From Halomonas sp. UBA3074 (lineage in GTDB: Bacteria > Pseudomonadota > Gammaproteobacteria > Pseudomonadales > Halomonadaceae), in contig NZ_DFBS01000022.1 in NCBI RefSeq assembly GCF_002366715.1, positions 259,620 through 323,619 of the forward strand: a DNA stretch of 64,000 nucleotides, in the 5' to 3' direction. Of the stretch, positions 8,421 through 16,884 are shown one piece after another. Under the pieces are notes generated by a model that saw only the letters and a list, made by a program, of their open reading frames with translations, was not told where the DNA came from and made no database searches. How positions within the stretch are numbered: position 1 is the first letter of the stretch; every line of letters starts with the position of its first letter. The position numbers and the translations under genes are program-made.

Positions 8421-9911
8421 ATGTCTCTCTATAGCAAGCAAGAGTGGTTTTCCAACATCAAAGGCGACACGCTCTCGGGAATCGTTGTTGCCCTCGCTCT
8501 CATTCCCGAGGCGATTGCCTTCTCTATTATTGCCGGCGTAGATCCCAAAGTTGGCCTTTATGCCTCCTTCTGTATTGCAGTGATTATCGCTTTCACCGGT
8601 GGTCGTCCTGGCATGATCTCAGCAGCAACCGGCGCCATGGCGCTGCTAATGGTAACGCTGGTGCGCGAACATGGGCTTGAGTACCTGCTGGCGGCAACGC
8701 TGCTTACCGGTGTGCTGCAGATTGTGGCTGGTTATCTAAAGCTTGCCGACCTGATGCGCTTTGTTTCGCGCTCGGTGGTCACCGGGTTCGTTAACGCGCT
8801 GGCGATTTTGATCTTCATGGCGCAACTGCCGGAACTGACCGACGTGACCTGGCATGTTTACGCCATGACGTTGGCGGGCTTGGGCATTATCTATCTGTTT
8901 CCCTATTTACCCGTCATCGGTAAATCGATTCCTTCACCGCTGGTCTGCATCGTGGTGCTAACCGCGGTCTATATGATCAGCGGGATGGACATCCGCAGTG
9001 TCGGCGACATGGGTGAGCTGCCCGATACGCTGCCTGTTTTCCTGTGGCCCAGCGTGCCGCTGAACCTGGAAACGCTCTGGATCATTTTACCCTACGCGTT
9101 GATGTTGACCGTGGTGGGTTTGCTCGAATCGATGATGACCGCCACCATTGTGGATGACTTGACCGATACACCGAGTAATAAAAACCGCGAGTGCAAAGGG
9201 CAGGGGATTGCCAATATAGGTGCGGGGCTAATGGGTGGCATGGCTGGCTGTGCCATGATCGGTCAATCGGTGATTAACATTAAGTCCGGTGGCCGGACGC
9301 GATTATCGACGCTGATTGCTGGCGTGGTGCTCTTAATGATGGTGGTCTTTTTGTCAGACTGGGTATCCCAGATTCCCATGGCGGCATTGGTCGCCGTCAT
9401 GATTATGGTATCGATCGGTACGTTCAGTTGGGAGTCGATCCGCGATCTGAAAAAACATCCTCTCAGCACCAATATCGTCATGCTGGCGACTGTGGCGGTA
9501 ACGGTTAGCACACACAACTTGGCCATCGGCGTATTCGTCGGTGTGCTGCTGGCGGCGCTGTTCTTTGCCAACAAAGTGGGCAACATTCTCTACATCGGTT
9601 CAAAAGAGACCGAAGCGGGCAAGGAGCGTGAATATCAGGTGGTCGGCCAGGTATTCTTCGCTTCTTCCGAGCGCTTTACCGCTGCGTTCGATCTCAAAGA
9701 AAGCATTGAGAAAGTGACCATTGACCTTTCCCGTGCCCATTTTTGGGATGTGACGGCCGTTCAGGCGTTGGATCGGATCGTCATCAAGTTTCGCCGTGAA
9801 GGTACCGAGGTCGCTTTGGTGGGCTTGAGTGAAGCCAGCGCGACGGTAGTCGACCGCTATGCCGTTCACAATGATCCCAAAGCCGTTGAAAAGCTGATGG
9901 GCGGCCACTAA
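8421..9911 (+). CDS. SulP-family anion transporter with STAS domain
   Basis: This 496-residue inner-membrane transporter has a hydrophobic core of about 10-14 segments (residues 15-385). It starts with the SulP hallmark GIVVALALIPEAIAF and ends in a cytoplasmic STAS domain (about 400-496, with the strand VTIDLSRAHFWDVTAV). SulP proteins carry sulfate, bicarbonate, dicarboxylates or chloride, and the substrate cannot be assigned here. The downstream Usp gene follows after 18 bases in the same direction, suggesting one transcript. The ribosome site is weak (GGACTCC). The relatively short length and STAS-Usp pairing suggest a bicarbonate- or dicarboxylate-type carrier more than a sulfate permease. 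Confidence 0.9.
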   Translation: MSLYSKQEWFSNIKGDTLSGIVVALALIPEAIAFSIIAGVDPKVGLYASFCIAVIIAFTGGRPGMISAATGAMALLMVTLVREHGLEYLLAATLLTGVLQIVAGYLKLADLMRFVSRSVVTGFVNALAILIFMAQLPELTDVTWHVYAMTLAGLGIIYLFPYLPVIGKSIPSPLVCIVVLTAVYMISGMDIRSVGDMGELPDTLPVFLWPSVPLNLETLWIILPYALMLTVVGLLESMMTATIVDDLTDTPSNKNRECKGQGIANIGAGLMGGMAGCAMIGQSVINIKSGGRTRLSTLIAGVVLLMMVVFLSDWVSQIPMAALVAVMIMVSIGTFSWESIRDLKKHPLSTNIVMLATVAVTVSTHNLAIGVFVGVLLAALFFANKVGNILYIGSKETEAGKEREYQVVGQVFFASSERFTAAFDLKESIEKVTIDLSRAHFWDVTAVQALDRIVIKFRREGTEVALVGLSEASATVVDRYAVHNDPKAVEKLMGGH

Positions 9912-9929
9912 TCACGCCAGGAGCGCACT

Positions 9930-10787
9930 ATGACAGATCAAGTATTAGCCGCCATTGACGGCTCCCAATTCTCTGCAGGCGTGTGTGATTATGCCGCCTG
10001 GGCAAGCTTGGCCATGAAGGCACCGTTGGCCTTTGTGCATGTGGTCGACAATCATTCCGGCGCCCCTGAAGAGCAGAACCTCTCAGGCAACCTACGCTTC
10101 GGTGACCGCGAGCAGCTGATGAAAGAGCTTTCCGAGCTTGATGAGCAGCGCGCGAAGGTGAATCGCGAGCAAGGCAAATTAATGCTGGAAGCCGCCAAAG
10201 CACGCGCCATAGAGGATGGGGTCAACGACCCCATCACGCGTCAACGCAATGGCACCCTGGTGGAAAGCCTGTTAGAACTCGAGAAAGACATACGTTTGCT
10301 GGTCGTGGGCAAGCGCGGTGAAACCGCCCACCAAGCCAGTGGACATCTGGGTTCTAATCTTGAGCGGGTGGTGCGTGAACTGCACCGCCCCATCCTGATG
10401 GTGCCGAAAACCTTCAAGCGGCCAGAAAAAATCTTAATGGCGTTTGACGGCAGCAAAACGGCGCGTAAAGGCGTTGAGATGTTAGCCCGTTCACCGCTGT
10501 TTGCAGGCACAGAGTGCCATGTGCTGATCGTGGGCGCCGAAACGGCTGAACACCGCTCCGAGCTTGAGTGGGCGGTAAGTACGTTGCGCGAAGCGGGCCA
10601 CCAAGCCGAAGGCGCTATTCGTGCTGGCGAAGTGGATGACGCTCTGCAGGATTATGAAAAAGAGCACAGTATTGACCTGTTGGTCATGGGCGCCTACGGG
10701 CACTCGCGGATTCGCCACCTCTTGGTCGGCAGTACCACAACGGCCATGCTTCGCGGTAGCCGTCTACCGGTGCTGATTTTGCGTTAA
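9930..10787 (+). CDS. Tandem-domain universal stress protein
   Basis: This 285-residue cytoplasmic protein has two UspA domains (about residues 1-150 and 165-285). The second ends in the nucleotide-binding pattern GAYGHSR...GSTTTAMLR, and the first keeps a similar glycine pattern (GKRGE...GSNLERVVR), so both may bind ATP. It lies 18 bases after the SulP gene with ribosome site CAGGAG. Usp proteins beside SulP transporters are thought to modulate transport; that link is inferred here from position only. A terminator follows. Confidence 0.9.
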   Translation: MTDQVLAAIDGSQFSAGVCDYAAWASLAMKAPLAFVHVVDNHSGAPEEQNLSGNLRFGDREQLMKELSELDEQRAKVNREQGKLMLEAAKARAIEDGVNDPITRQRNGTLVESLLELEKDIRLLVVGKRGETAHQASGHLGSNLERVVRELHRPILMVPKTFKRPEKILMAFDGSKTARKGVEMLARSPLFAGTECHVLIVGAETAEHRSELEWAVSTLREAGHQAEGAIRAGEVDDALQDYEKEHSIDLLVMGAYGHSRIRHLLVGSTTTAMLRGSRLPVLILR

Positions 10788-10820
10788 CCCTGCGACTAGG
10801 CCGTATTGAGTCTATTGCCA

Positions 10821-10857
10821 AAGCCGGTGCTCGCTGCTTGCGTGTGCCGGCTTTTTT
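10821..10857 (+). terminator. Rho-independent terminator after the SulP-Usp pair
   Basis: AAGCCGG (10821-10827) pairs with CCGGCTT (10847-10853) around a 19-base loop, and a run of T follows. It lies 34 bases past the Usp stop. Confidence 0.7.
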
Positions 10858-10978
10858 GCGCTTAATCCGCGTTAAGTTGGCTTATTTAATAATGCTAATG
10901 TTGCAATGCGGTTCTATGCTGATAGTCAAGTCGTTACCTATTCACTCAACGGAATAGCGCGAGGAGCCTGCCTTGATT

Positions 10979-12133
10979 ATGCCTACGCTGGAAAAAAACC
11001 ATGTCGGCTTCGATGAAGCCTCTTCTTCCCACCGTTTTGTCGTCGATCTACTGAATCAGGCCGATATTCAGCTGGATGGTCATCGCCCCTGGGACATACA
11101 GCTGAAAGCCCCTGGCGTTATCGATAGCGCCCTTTCGCGAGGCAACCTTGGGCTTGGCGAAAGCTACATGAACGGGGATTGGGAGGCCGAACGGCTGGAT
11201 GAATTGTTTTATCGATTAATGCGCGCCCAGCTTGGCCAGCGTATTAAACCTACCCAGCTGGTTTACTACTCGTTGCGTTCTCGATTATTGAATCGCCAAA
11301 CGGTCAAGCGTGCATGGGAAGTGGGCGAAAAGCATTACGATCTGGGTAATGACTTTTACGCCGCCATGCTCGATCAGCGCATGACCTATACCTGCGGCTA
11401 TTGGAAAGATGCTCAAACTCTGGATGAGGCCCAGGAAGCAAAGCTTGATCTGATCTGCCGCAAGCTTGAGCTAAAGCCCGGTATGCGGGTGCTTGATATT
11501 GGCTGCGGTTGGGGAAGTTTTATGGCCTACGCCGCCGAGCATTACGGTGTGGAGTGCGTGGGGCTTACTATTTCGAAGGAACAAGCTGATTTTGGGCAAC
11601 GGCTGATCAAAAAAGGCCTGCCGGTTGAGTTTCGCTTACAGGATTACCGCAATGAGCATGAACGATTTGACCGTATTGTCAGCATCGGCATGTTCGAGCA
11701 TGTGGGGCATAAAAACTATCGTGAATTTATGACGGTCGCCAACCGCTGCTTAAAAGATGACGGGCTTTTTTTGCTGCATACCATCGGCAAGAATCTCAGT
11801 AATACGGTGACTGACCCCTGGATTGATAAGTATATTTTCCCCAATGGCGAGCTGCCCACGTTAGGGCTGCTGACAGAAGCCGCCGAAGCGCTATTTGTCG
11901 TCGAAGACGTGCATAACTTTGGGGCGGATTACGACCGTACACTGATGGCCTGGCACAAGAACTTTGAGGCGCACTGGGCAACGTTTAAAGACCAGTATGG
12001 CGAGCGTTTTTATCGCATGTGGCGTTACTACTTGCAGAGTTGCGCGGGTGCTTTCCGCGCCCGGGAAATCCATCTGTGGCAGTTGGTGATGAGCAAGCAA
12101 GGGGTGTTGGGGGGCTATCGCCGTATCAGTTAA
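10979..12133 (+). CDS. cfa: Cyclopropane-fatty-acyl-phospholipid synthase
   Basis: This roughly 384-residue enzyme adds a methylene group from S-adenosylmethionine to unsaturated acyl chains of membrane phospholipids, a stationary-phase and acid/solvent adaptation. It shows the full Cfa pattern: LGLGESYMNGDWE near residue 58, EKHYDLGNDFYAAML, the SAM-binding VLDIGCGWGSF, the active-site segment GMFEHVGHKNY, and the C-terminal CAGAFRAREIHLWQ. The start is either ATG 10979 or TTG 10973; GAGGAG at 10961 is better spaced to the TTG. The stop overlaps that of the convergent ACR3-like gene by 4 bp (TTAA). A sigma-S promoter would be expected, but none was recognised. Confidence 0.95.
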   Translation: MPTLEKNHVGFDEASSSHRFVVDLLNQADIQLDGHRPWDIQLKAPGVIDSALSRGNLGLGESYMNGDWEAERLDELFYRLMRAQLGQRIKPTQLVYYSLRSRLLNRQTVKRAWEVGEKHYDLGNDFYAAMLDQRMTYTCGYWKDAQTLDEAQEAKLDLICRKLELKPGMRVLDIGCGWGSFMAYAAEHYGVECVGLTISKEQADFGQRLIKKGLPVEFRLQDYRNEHERFDRIVSIGMFEHVGHKNYREFMTVANRCLKDDGLFLLHTIGKNLSNTVTDPWIDKYIFPNGELPTLGLLTEAAEALFVVEDVHNFGADYDRTLMAWHKNFEAHWATFKDQYGERFYRMWRYYLQSCAGAFRAREIHLWQLVMSKQGVLGGYRRIS

Positions 12134-13092
12134 TTGCTCCTTTCTGGCAATAACTTCCCCGGCACCCAGCGCAAGAAGGCCACCATGCCAAATAGCTCTA
12201 CCAGTGATTGAAACACAATTACCACGACCGCAGGCTGCCACGCGCTGGGCAGCGCCAGTGCCAGCGGTAACATGACAAAGGAATTGCGTGTGCCAAAGCT
12301 AAATGCCAGGGTTCTGGCGCTCGCGGTGGGCAGCGCAAACAGCTTACCAAGCCCCTTGCCCAGCAGGGCCGCAAAAAGCAAAAAGCCGATAAAGATAAAC
12401 ACCACCTGAATCAACACGCCGCTAAGGCCGACCACTGCGTTGACCTGGGAAGCCGATATGATAAATACCACCACCGCCAAGAGAGGAACGGGCAGCAGCC
12501 CCAGGCACGCCACGCCCCGTTCAACGCCTCGATGGCGCTTAGCAACATACTCGGTTAACCAGGCAAGGGCTAAGGGGGCAAGGATGATCCCTGTGAACGC
12601 GTTGACCAGCGCTGGGGTGAAGGCCAATTGAAACCACTGACTGCCCAAGAACAGCCATAAATAAACCGGTAAGGCGATCATTTGCACCAGCAGCAGGAGC
12701 GGGGTAGCAGCAACGGCGCGGGCGCCATCTCCTTTGCCTAGCTGGGTGAAGGTAATAAACCAATCCGTGCAGGGTACTAGCAGTACTAGCAGAACACCTG
12801 CCAGCACCGCCGGAGAAAGCGGTAGCCATAAAACGAACAGCGCTAAAAAGGCGGGAATGGCGATAAAATTACCGACCAGCAACGCCGCCATAAAGCGCTT
12901 ATCGCTGAAACTGCGGGCAATGTTTAGAAAGGGGATTTGGGTAAAGGTGGCATACAGCAGTATGCCTAATAGCGGCCATACTAACGGCGCTAGCCGCTCG
13001 GCGAATCCTGGCGCCCTGATGCCCAGCGCTAAACCCAAGCCAATGAATAGCAGATAGAACCAAGACTGATGCTTTTCCATCTGATCGCGCAT
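12130..13092 (-). CDS. ACR3/SBF-like membrane transporter (arsenite-efflux type)
   Basis: This 320-residue protein has about ten hydrophobic segments and belongs to the bile acid:sodium symporter / ACR3 superfamily. A cysteine in the fourth segment (Cys108 in LLVPCTDWF) matches the position essential in ACR3 arsenite exporters. No arsR, arsC or arsH lies nearby, which weakens the arsenite assignment. It is downstream of the crcB pair on the same strand with a 29-base gap, so it may share their transcript in a toxic-anion export cluster. The substrate is uncertain; a general SBF organic-anion carrier is the alternative. Confidence 0.75.
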   Translation of the reverse strand: MRDQMEKHQSWFYLLFIGLGLALGIRAPGFAERLAPLVWPLLGILLYATFTQIPFLNIARSFSDKRFMAALLVGNFIAIPAFLALFVLWLPLSPAVLAGVLLVLLVPCTDWFITFTQLGKGDGARAVAATPLLLLVQMIALPVYLWLFLGSQWFQLAFTPALVNAFTGIILAPLALAWLTEYVAKRHRGVERGVACLGLLPVPLLAVVVFIISASQVNAVVGLSGVLIQVVFIFIGFLLFAALLGKGLGKLFALPTASARTLAFSFGTRNSFVMLPLALALPSAWQPAVVVIVFQSLVELFGMVAFLRWVPGKLLPERSN

Positions 13093-13121
13093 ACTGGCTC
13101 GTCCTTAAGCTGACGGTTTTG

Positions 13122-13508
13122 CTAACGAGAAAGCGCCATGCGTTCACCTACTACGGCGGCGCCCAGCCACAGCGGTAGGCTGACCACGATATACACCAGC
13201 GCCATTGCGGGTTTGCCCACCTGTACCAGATACAGTGTCTCTAAGCTAAACAGCGAAAAGGTGGTAAACCCGCCGCAAAACCCGGCGACCAGTAACGGTT
13301 GCAAATGCGCCATTGAGCTATGGGGGGAGCGCGACAGGGTGGCAGCCAACCAGCCAATTAAACAAGAACCCAGCACATTGACGATGAGGGTTCCCCAAGG
13401 AAAATATCCCCCTAATGTCGCCTGAGATAATAGCGAAACGCCGTAGCGCAGCATGCTGCCGACACCGCTGCCGATACCCACGGCAAGGTACGCCTTCCAG
13501 GCACTCAT
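13122..13508 (-). CDS. crcB: Fluoride channel CrcB/Fluc (canonical half)
   Basis: This 128-residue, four-helix membrane protein of the Fluc family forms antiparallel dimers that let fluoride leave the cytoplasm. It keeps the pore asparagine motif (GTLIVNVLG, residues about 41-49) and the full phenylalanine box (GFCGGFTTFSLFS, about 77-89). Its ATG overlaps the stop of the upstream crcB-like gene by 4 bases (ATGA), so the two are translationally coupled and may form a heterodimer. No fluoride riboswitch was found upstream of the pair. Confidence 0.9.
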   Translation of the reverse strand: MSAWKAYLAVGIGSGVGSMLRYGVSLLSQATLGGYFPWGTLIVNVLGSCLIGWLAATLSRSPHSSMAHLQPLLVAGFCGGFTTFSLFSLETLYLVQVGKPAMALVYIVVSLPLWLGAAVVGERMALSR

Positions 13509-13906
13509 AAGGTCGCCCCTGACAGCGGCGCGCCTGAAAACAGCCAGCCAAGCGTCACCATGGCTAACCCAAGAAATAGTGTGGCACCGATATTAACGCT
13601 AGCGCGCAATCGTTGATGGCTTTGCCATAGCTCAATGGTCTGTAAACTAAAAGAGGAAACGGTGGTGTAACCACCTAGTAAACCGACCACCGTAAACAAC
13701 CATAAAGGCGACGAAGTGGCTGGTAATACTTGGGTGCCAAGTAGCCAACCTGCCACAAAAGCGCCGCTAGCATTAACGAACAATGTGCCCCAGGGAAACG
13801 CCTTGCCTAGACAGCGAGCCATTAGGTTGGAAACCGCAAACCGCCCCATGCCACCCAGCGCGCCGCCTAGTGCAACCAGCAATACGTTTGTTAAGCCATA
13901 CCCCAT
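13505..13906 (-). CDS. crcB: Fluoride channel CrcB/Fluc (diverged half)
   Basis: This 133-residue, four-helix paralogue lies directly upstream of the canonical crcB gene, with a 4-base overlap. It keeps GGMGRF near the start and the pore asparagine (GTLFVNASG). The phenylalanine box is altered: the position equivalent to the first Phe is Tyr and TTFS has become TTVS (GGYTTVSSFS). I start it at ATG 13906 because GGGGAAAAG precedes it; the frame extends to 13951. Paired crcB genes with one divergent copy are known to make heterodimeric channels, which is the likely meaning here. Confidence 0.87.
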   Translation of the reverse strand: MGYGLTNVLLVALGGALGGMGRFAVSNLMARCLGKAFPWGTLFVNASGAFVAGWLLGTQVLPATSSPLWLFTVVGLLGGYTTVSSFSLQTIELWQSHQRLRASVNIGATLFLGLAMVTLGWLFSGAPLSGATL

Positions 13907-14048
13907 GCTTTTCCCCGTAGGCGTTCTGTCAACAGGCCGCAAGTGTAGCATGCACTTTTATAAGCGTAGCCGGGTAAAAGGCGTTTTAATGCGTCGCGAC
14001 TCAATCAGTTAGTGTAGAAAATGATGTGAGAATAGACGAAAGAGGCCG

Positions 14049-15740
14049 TTACAGCGTCAGCTCAGTTTCCTTGGAAGAAGCCCCCTGTTTCACTGATTGG
14101 GTGGCAAGGTTGATACCCGCGATGACGGCCTTAAGCGATGCGCTCACGGTGTCGCTGTCCTCGGCCACCGCGCAGAGCCGCTGGCCATCGATATTGAGCT
14201 GCACGAAGGCGATCGCATTAGCCTCGCTGCTAGCACCGAGGGAGTGCTCGCTATAATCGATAATGCCCACGCTGCTGCCGGAGTGGCGTTGCCACGCGTC
14301 GGTAAACGCCGACATCGCGCCGTTGCCCTTACCTGAAAGGCGCAGCGTTTCTTCACCCTGTTGCAGCGTGAGCTCCATACCTTCCTGCTGACCTTTGGAG
14401 AGCCGATAATCGACTAATGAAAGCGGCGCTTCCTGGGTGAAGTGGTCAAACATCACCTGGCGAATCATTTCACTGGAGAGTTCGCTGGCGCGTTTTTCGC
14501 TCTCTTGCTGCACGTAAGGCGCCAAGGCCAGCATCATCCAGCGGGGCAGGTTAATGCCGTAATCGCGTTCCAACAGGAAGGCCATGCCGCCTTTGCCCGA
14601 TTGGCTGTTGACGCGAATCACCGCCTGATAATCGCGGCCGATATCGTGGGGGTCAATGGGCAAATAAGCCACTTGCCACGGCTCATCGGGCTTCTGGTGT
14701 TTGAGCGACTTACGAATGGCATCCTGATGGCTACCTGAGAAGGCGGTGTAGACCATTTCGCCTACCCAGGGGTGGCGTGGGTGTATCGCAATCCCGGTGC
14801 ACTCGTTGACCACCTGAATGATTTCATCGGGATTGGAAAGATCCAGTTCAGGGTCGATGCCCTGGCTATACAGGTTCATCGCCAGGGTGACGATATCCAT
14901 GTTGCCGGTACGCTCGCCATTGCCCAGCAGCGTGCCTTCTACCCGCTCGGCGCCAGCCAGCAAGGCGAGTTCGGCAGAGGCCACCGCGCCGCCGCGGTCG
15001 TTGTGGGTATGCACCGAGATAATCACACTGTCGCGGCGGCTGATGTGCTGGCAGAAATACTCGATCTGGTCGGCGTGGTGGTGCGGGCCTGCCACTTCCA
15101 CCGTGGTGGGCAGGTTGAGAATGCATTTGTTGTCGGGCGTTGGCTGCCAGACATCCATTACTGCTTCGCAGATCTCCAGCGAGAAATCGATCTCGGTACT
15201 CGAAAAGCTTTCCGGGGTGTACTCGAAACACCAATCGATATCGGGGTATTGATCGGCGTAGGTTTTGACCCAGGTTGCCCCCTGCACGGCGATATCGACA
15301 ATGCCGGCACGATCCATCTCAAACACCCGCTCGCGTTGGATGGTGGAAGTGGAGTTATACAGGTGAACAATGGCGCGCTTGGCGCCCACCAGCGAGGCAA
15401 AGGTCTTCTCGATCAGGTGCTCACGGCACTGCACCAGCACGGCAATCGTGACGTCTTCGGGAATTTGGTCCTCTTCGATCAGCCAGCGCACGAAGTCGTA
15501 ATCGGGCTGGCTGGCCGATGGAAAGCCCACCATGACTTCTTTAATACCTACACTGACGATTTGATGCCAGAAGCGCTGTTTTTGCTCAACGGTCATCGGC
15601 TCTAGTAGCGCCTGGTTGCCGTCGCGCAGGTCTTCGCTCACCCAGATCGGGGCGTGTTCAAGGTCACGATCCGGCCATTGGCGGTTGAAAGCAGGTACAC
15701 GGGGCGCAGGGCGATACTTACGATGATCGAAAGCGGACAT
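14049..15740 (-). CDS. leuA: 2-isopropylmalate synthase
   Basis: This 563-residue enzyme condenses 2-oxoisovalerate with acetyl-CoA, the first committed step of leucine synthesis. The HMGL-like TIM barrel (about residues 30-310) carries the catalytic and metal motif SEDLRDGNQAL and the metal-binding HTHNDRGGAVASAELAL segment. The C-terminal LeuA regulatory domain (about 430-555), which binds leucine for feedback inhibition, is complete. Length and N-terminal pattern fit the longer LeuA subfamily common in pseudomonads. It stands alone, diverging from the Lrp-type regulator gene 194 bases away. No leucine-rich leader peptide or attenuator was convincing. Confidence 0.95.
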   Translation of the reverse strand: MSAFDHRKYRPAPRVPAFNRQWPDRDLEHAPIWVSEDLRDGNQALLEPMTVEQKQRFWHQIVSVGIKEVMVGFPSASQPDYDFVRWLIEEDQIPEDVTIAVLVQCREHLIEKTFASLVGAKRAIVHLYNSTSTIQRERVFEMDRAGIVDIAVQGATWVKTYADQYPDIDWCFEYTPESFSSTEIDFSLEICEAVMDVWQPTPDNKCILNLPTTVEVAGPHHHADQIEYFCQHISRRDSVIISVHTHNDRGGAVASAELALLAGAERVEGTLLGNGERTGNMDIVTLAMNLYSQGIDPELDLSNPDEIIQVVNECTGIAIHPRHPWVGEMVYTAFSGSHQDAIRKSLKHQKPDEPWQVAYLPIDPHDIGRDYQAVIRVNSQSGKGGMAFLLERDYGINLPRWMMLALAPYVQQESEKRASELSSEMIRQVMFDHFTQEAPLSLVDYRLSKGQQEGMELTLQQGEETLRLSGKGNGAMSAFTDAWQRHSGSSVGIIDYSEHSLGASSEANAIAFVQLNIDGQRLCAVAEDSDTVSASLKAVIAGINLATQSVKQGASSKETELTL

Positions 15741-15881
15741 GGTGGATTTCCTAAGCGTAGCTGGTTGGTTGAATCGGCTGCTTGTGGCGACCGCACTACT
15801 TCGTTGGCTGCTTTTGACAGCCTACCCAGTGTAGGCGGTTTGCCGCGCTAGGTTCTTGCGAAAATAGGCGCTTCACGCACA

Positions 15882-15910
15882 TAATTAGCATAAAATATCG
15901 CTATTAATTA
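15882..15910. promoter_or_regulatory. AT-rich dyad upstream of the Lrp-type gene, candidate operator
   Basis: TAATTAGC (15882-15889) and GCTATTAATTA (15900-15910) form an imperfect inverted repeat around an AT-rich centre, 25-53 bases before the Lrp-type start codon. AT-rich dyads of this size are typical Lrp/AsnC autoregulatory sites. It lies between divergent leuA and the regulator, so it could also affect leuA. The assignment is inferred from symmetry and position. Confidence 0.4.
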
Positions 15911-15934
15911 TTTTTCTGGTAGGAGCTGCTTATT

Positions 15935-16420
15935 ATGTCCGTATCGCCACTGGTGTTGGATCGTTTTGACCGCCACATACTGGATATCGTGCAGCAGGAA
16001 GGACGGATCAGTAACCAGGAGTTAGCCGACCGTATCGGGCTTTCTCCTTCACCTTGTTTGCGCCGGGTAAGAGCCTTGGAGGAGCATGGGTTGATCCTGC
16101 ACTACCGAGCGGAAGTCGATTCCCGTCAACTGGGCTATCAACTGATGGCGCTACTGCATATTTCCATGGACCAGCATACGCCGGAACGCTTCGATAACTT
16201 CGAACGTCATATACGGGAAATCCCCAATGTCATCGAGTGTTTGATCATCACTGGCCAAGCGGCGGATTTTCAACTCAAAATCCTGGTGCGCGATATGGAT
16301 GACTATCAGCACCTGCTCTTGCACGTGATCAACCGGATAGAAGGGGTGACAGGGGCGCACACGAGTTTTGTCCTACGCCGGGTCTTTGAGCATCGTCCGG
16401 TCCCGACAGATCGGCGTTGA
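15935..16420 (+). CDS. Lrp/AsnC-family transcriptional regulator
   Basis: This 161-residue protein has an N-terminal helix-turn-helix (about residues 8-65, with NQELADRIGLSPSPCLRRVRALEE) and a C-terminal RAM/AsnC ligand-binding domain (about 70-150). Such proteins sense amino acids and control their metabolism. It has a good ribosome site (TAGGAG). A RidA gene follows 72 bases downstream, recalling dadR-type loci, but no dadA or dadX is beside it. Targets could include itself, the RidA gene or divergent leuA. The effector is unknown. Confidence 0.9.
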   Translation: MSVSPLVLDRFDRHILDIVQQEGRISNQELADRIGLSPSPCLRRVRALEEHGLILHYRAEVDSRQLGYQLMALLHISMDQHTPERFDNFERHIREIPNVIECLIITGQAADFQLKILVRDMDDYQHLLLHVINRIEGVTGAHTSFVLRRVFEHRPVPTDRR

Positions 16421-16492
16421 TCAAGCAGGCATGGTCAAGAGTCAGTAAAGCGGTTTACACTGCCGTCCTAACGTCTATTAGGAGTTTTTGCT

Positions 16493-16849
16493 ATGAAAAT
16501 TCAGCGCCACGATACGAAAGCCCGCATGAGCCGTGCGGTGATACATCAAGGGGTTGCCTATTTTTGCGGGCAAGTAGCAGGCCCAGAGGCCCGCAATGGC
16601 GATATCACCGCCCAGACAGAAAGCATGCTGGCGCGGGTGGATGCGCTGTTAAAAGAGATTGGTTCAAGCCGCGAGCAGTTGCTTAGCGCAACGGTTTACC
16701 TAAAAGATGGCAGCGACGTGGCTGCCATGAACGAGGTATGGGATGCCTGGGTGCCGGAAGGCTATGCACCGGCACGCACCTGCGTATGCGCGCCGCTGCC
16801 CTCAGAAGAACTCAAAGTGGAAATTACCGTGACTGCCGCTGTGAGCTAA
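16493..16849 (+). CDS. RidA/YjgF-family enamine/imine deaminase
   Basis: This 118-residue protein of the Rid family hydrolyses reactive enamine/imine intermediates made by PLP-dependent dehydratases and amino-acid oxidases. The conserved arginine that grips the substrate carboxylate is present in PARTCVCAPL near residue 94. The ribosome site is TAGGAG. It follows the Lrp-type gene and probably belongs to the same amino-acid function. It looks like a Rid subgroup found beside D-amino-acid metabolism rather than archetypal RidA. No terminator was seen before the convergent hexR. Confidence 0.88.
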   Translation: MKIQRHDTKARMSRAVIHQGVAYFCGQVAGPEARNGDITAQTESMLARVDALLKEIGSSREQLLSATVYLKDGSDVAAMNEVWDAWVPEGYAPARTCVCAPLPSEELKVEITVTAAVS

Positions 16850-16884
16850 CGCGCTCTCGCCTTACCCTTTACGTTCTTTTCCAT

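Noticed and set aside
13907..14048. Possible fluoride riboswitch upstream of the crcB pair.
   Set aside because: The conserved core of the crcB RNA motif could not be found in the minus-strand leader, and no terminator hairpin lies between it and the start.
14772..15605. Long plus-strand ORF of 277 codons antisense to leuA.
   Set aside because: leuA is clearly the coding strand, with complete catalytic and regulatory domains. The antisense frame has no domain and reflects codon bias.
15741..15934. Possible leucine attenuator (leader peptide) for leuA.
   Set aside because: A short ORF exists on the minus strand but it is not enriched in consecutive leucine codons, and no terminator/antiterminator pair with a T run was seen. 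The only hairpin (near 15820-15840) is isolated.
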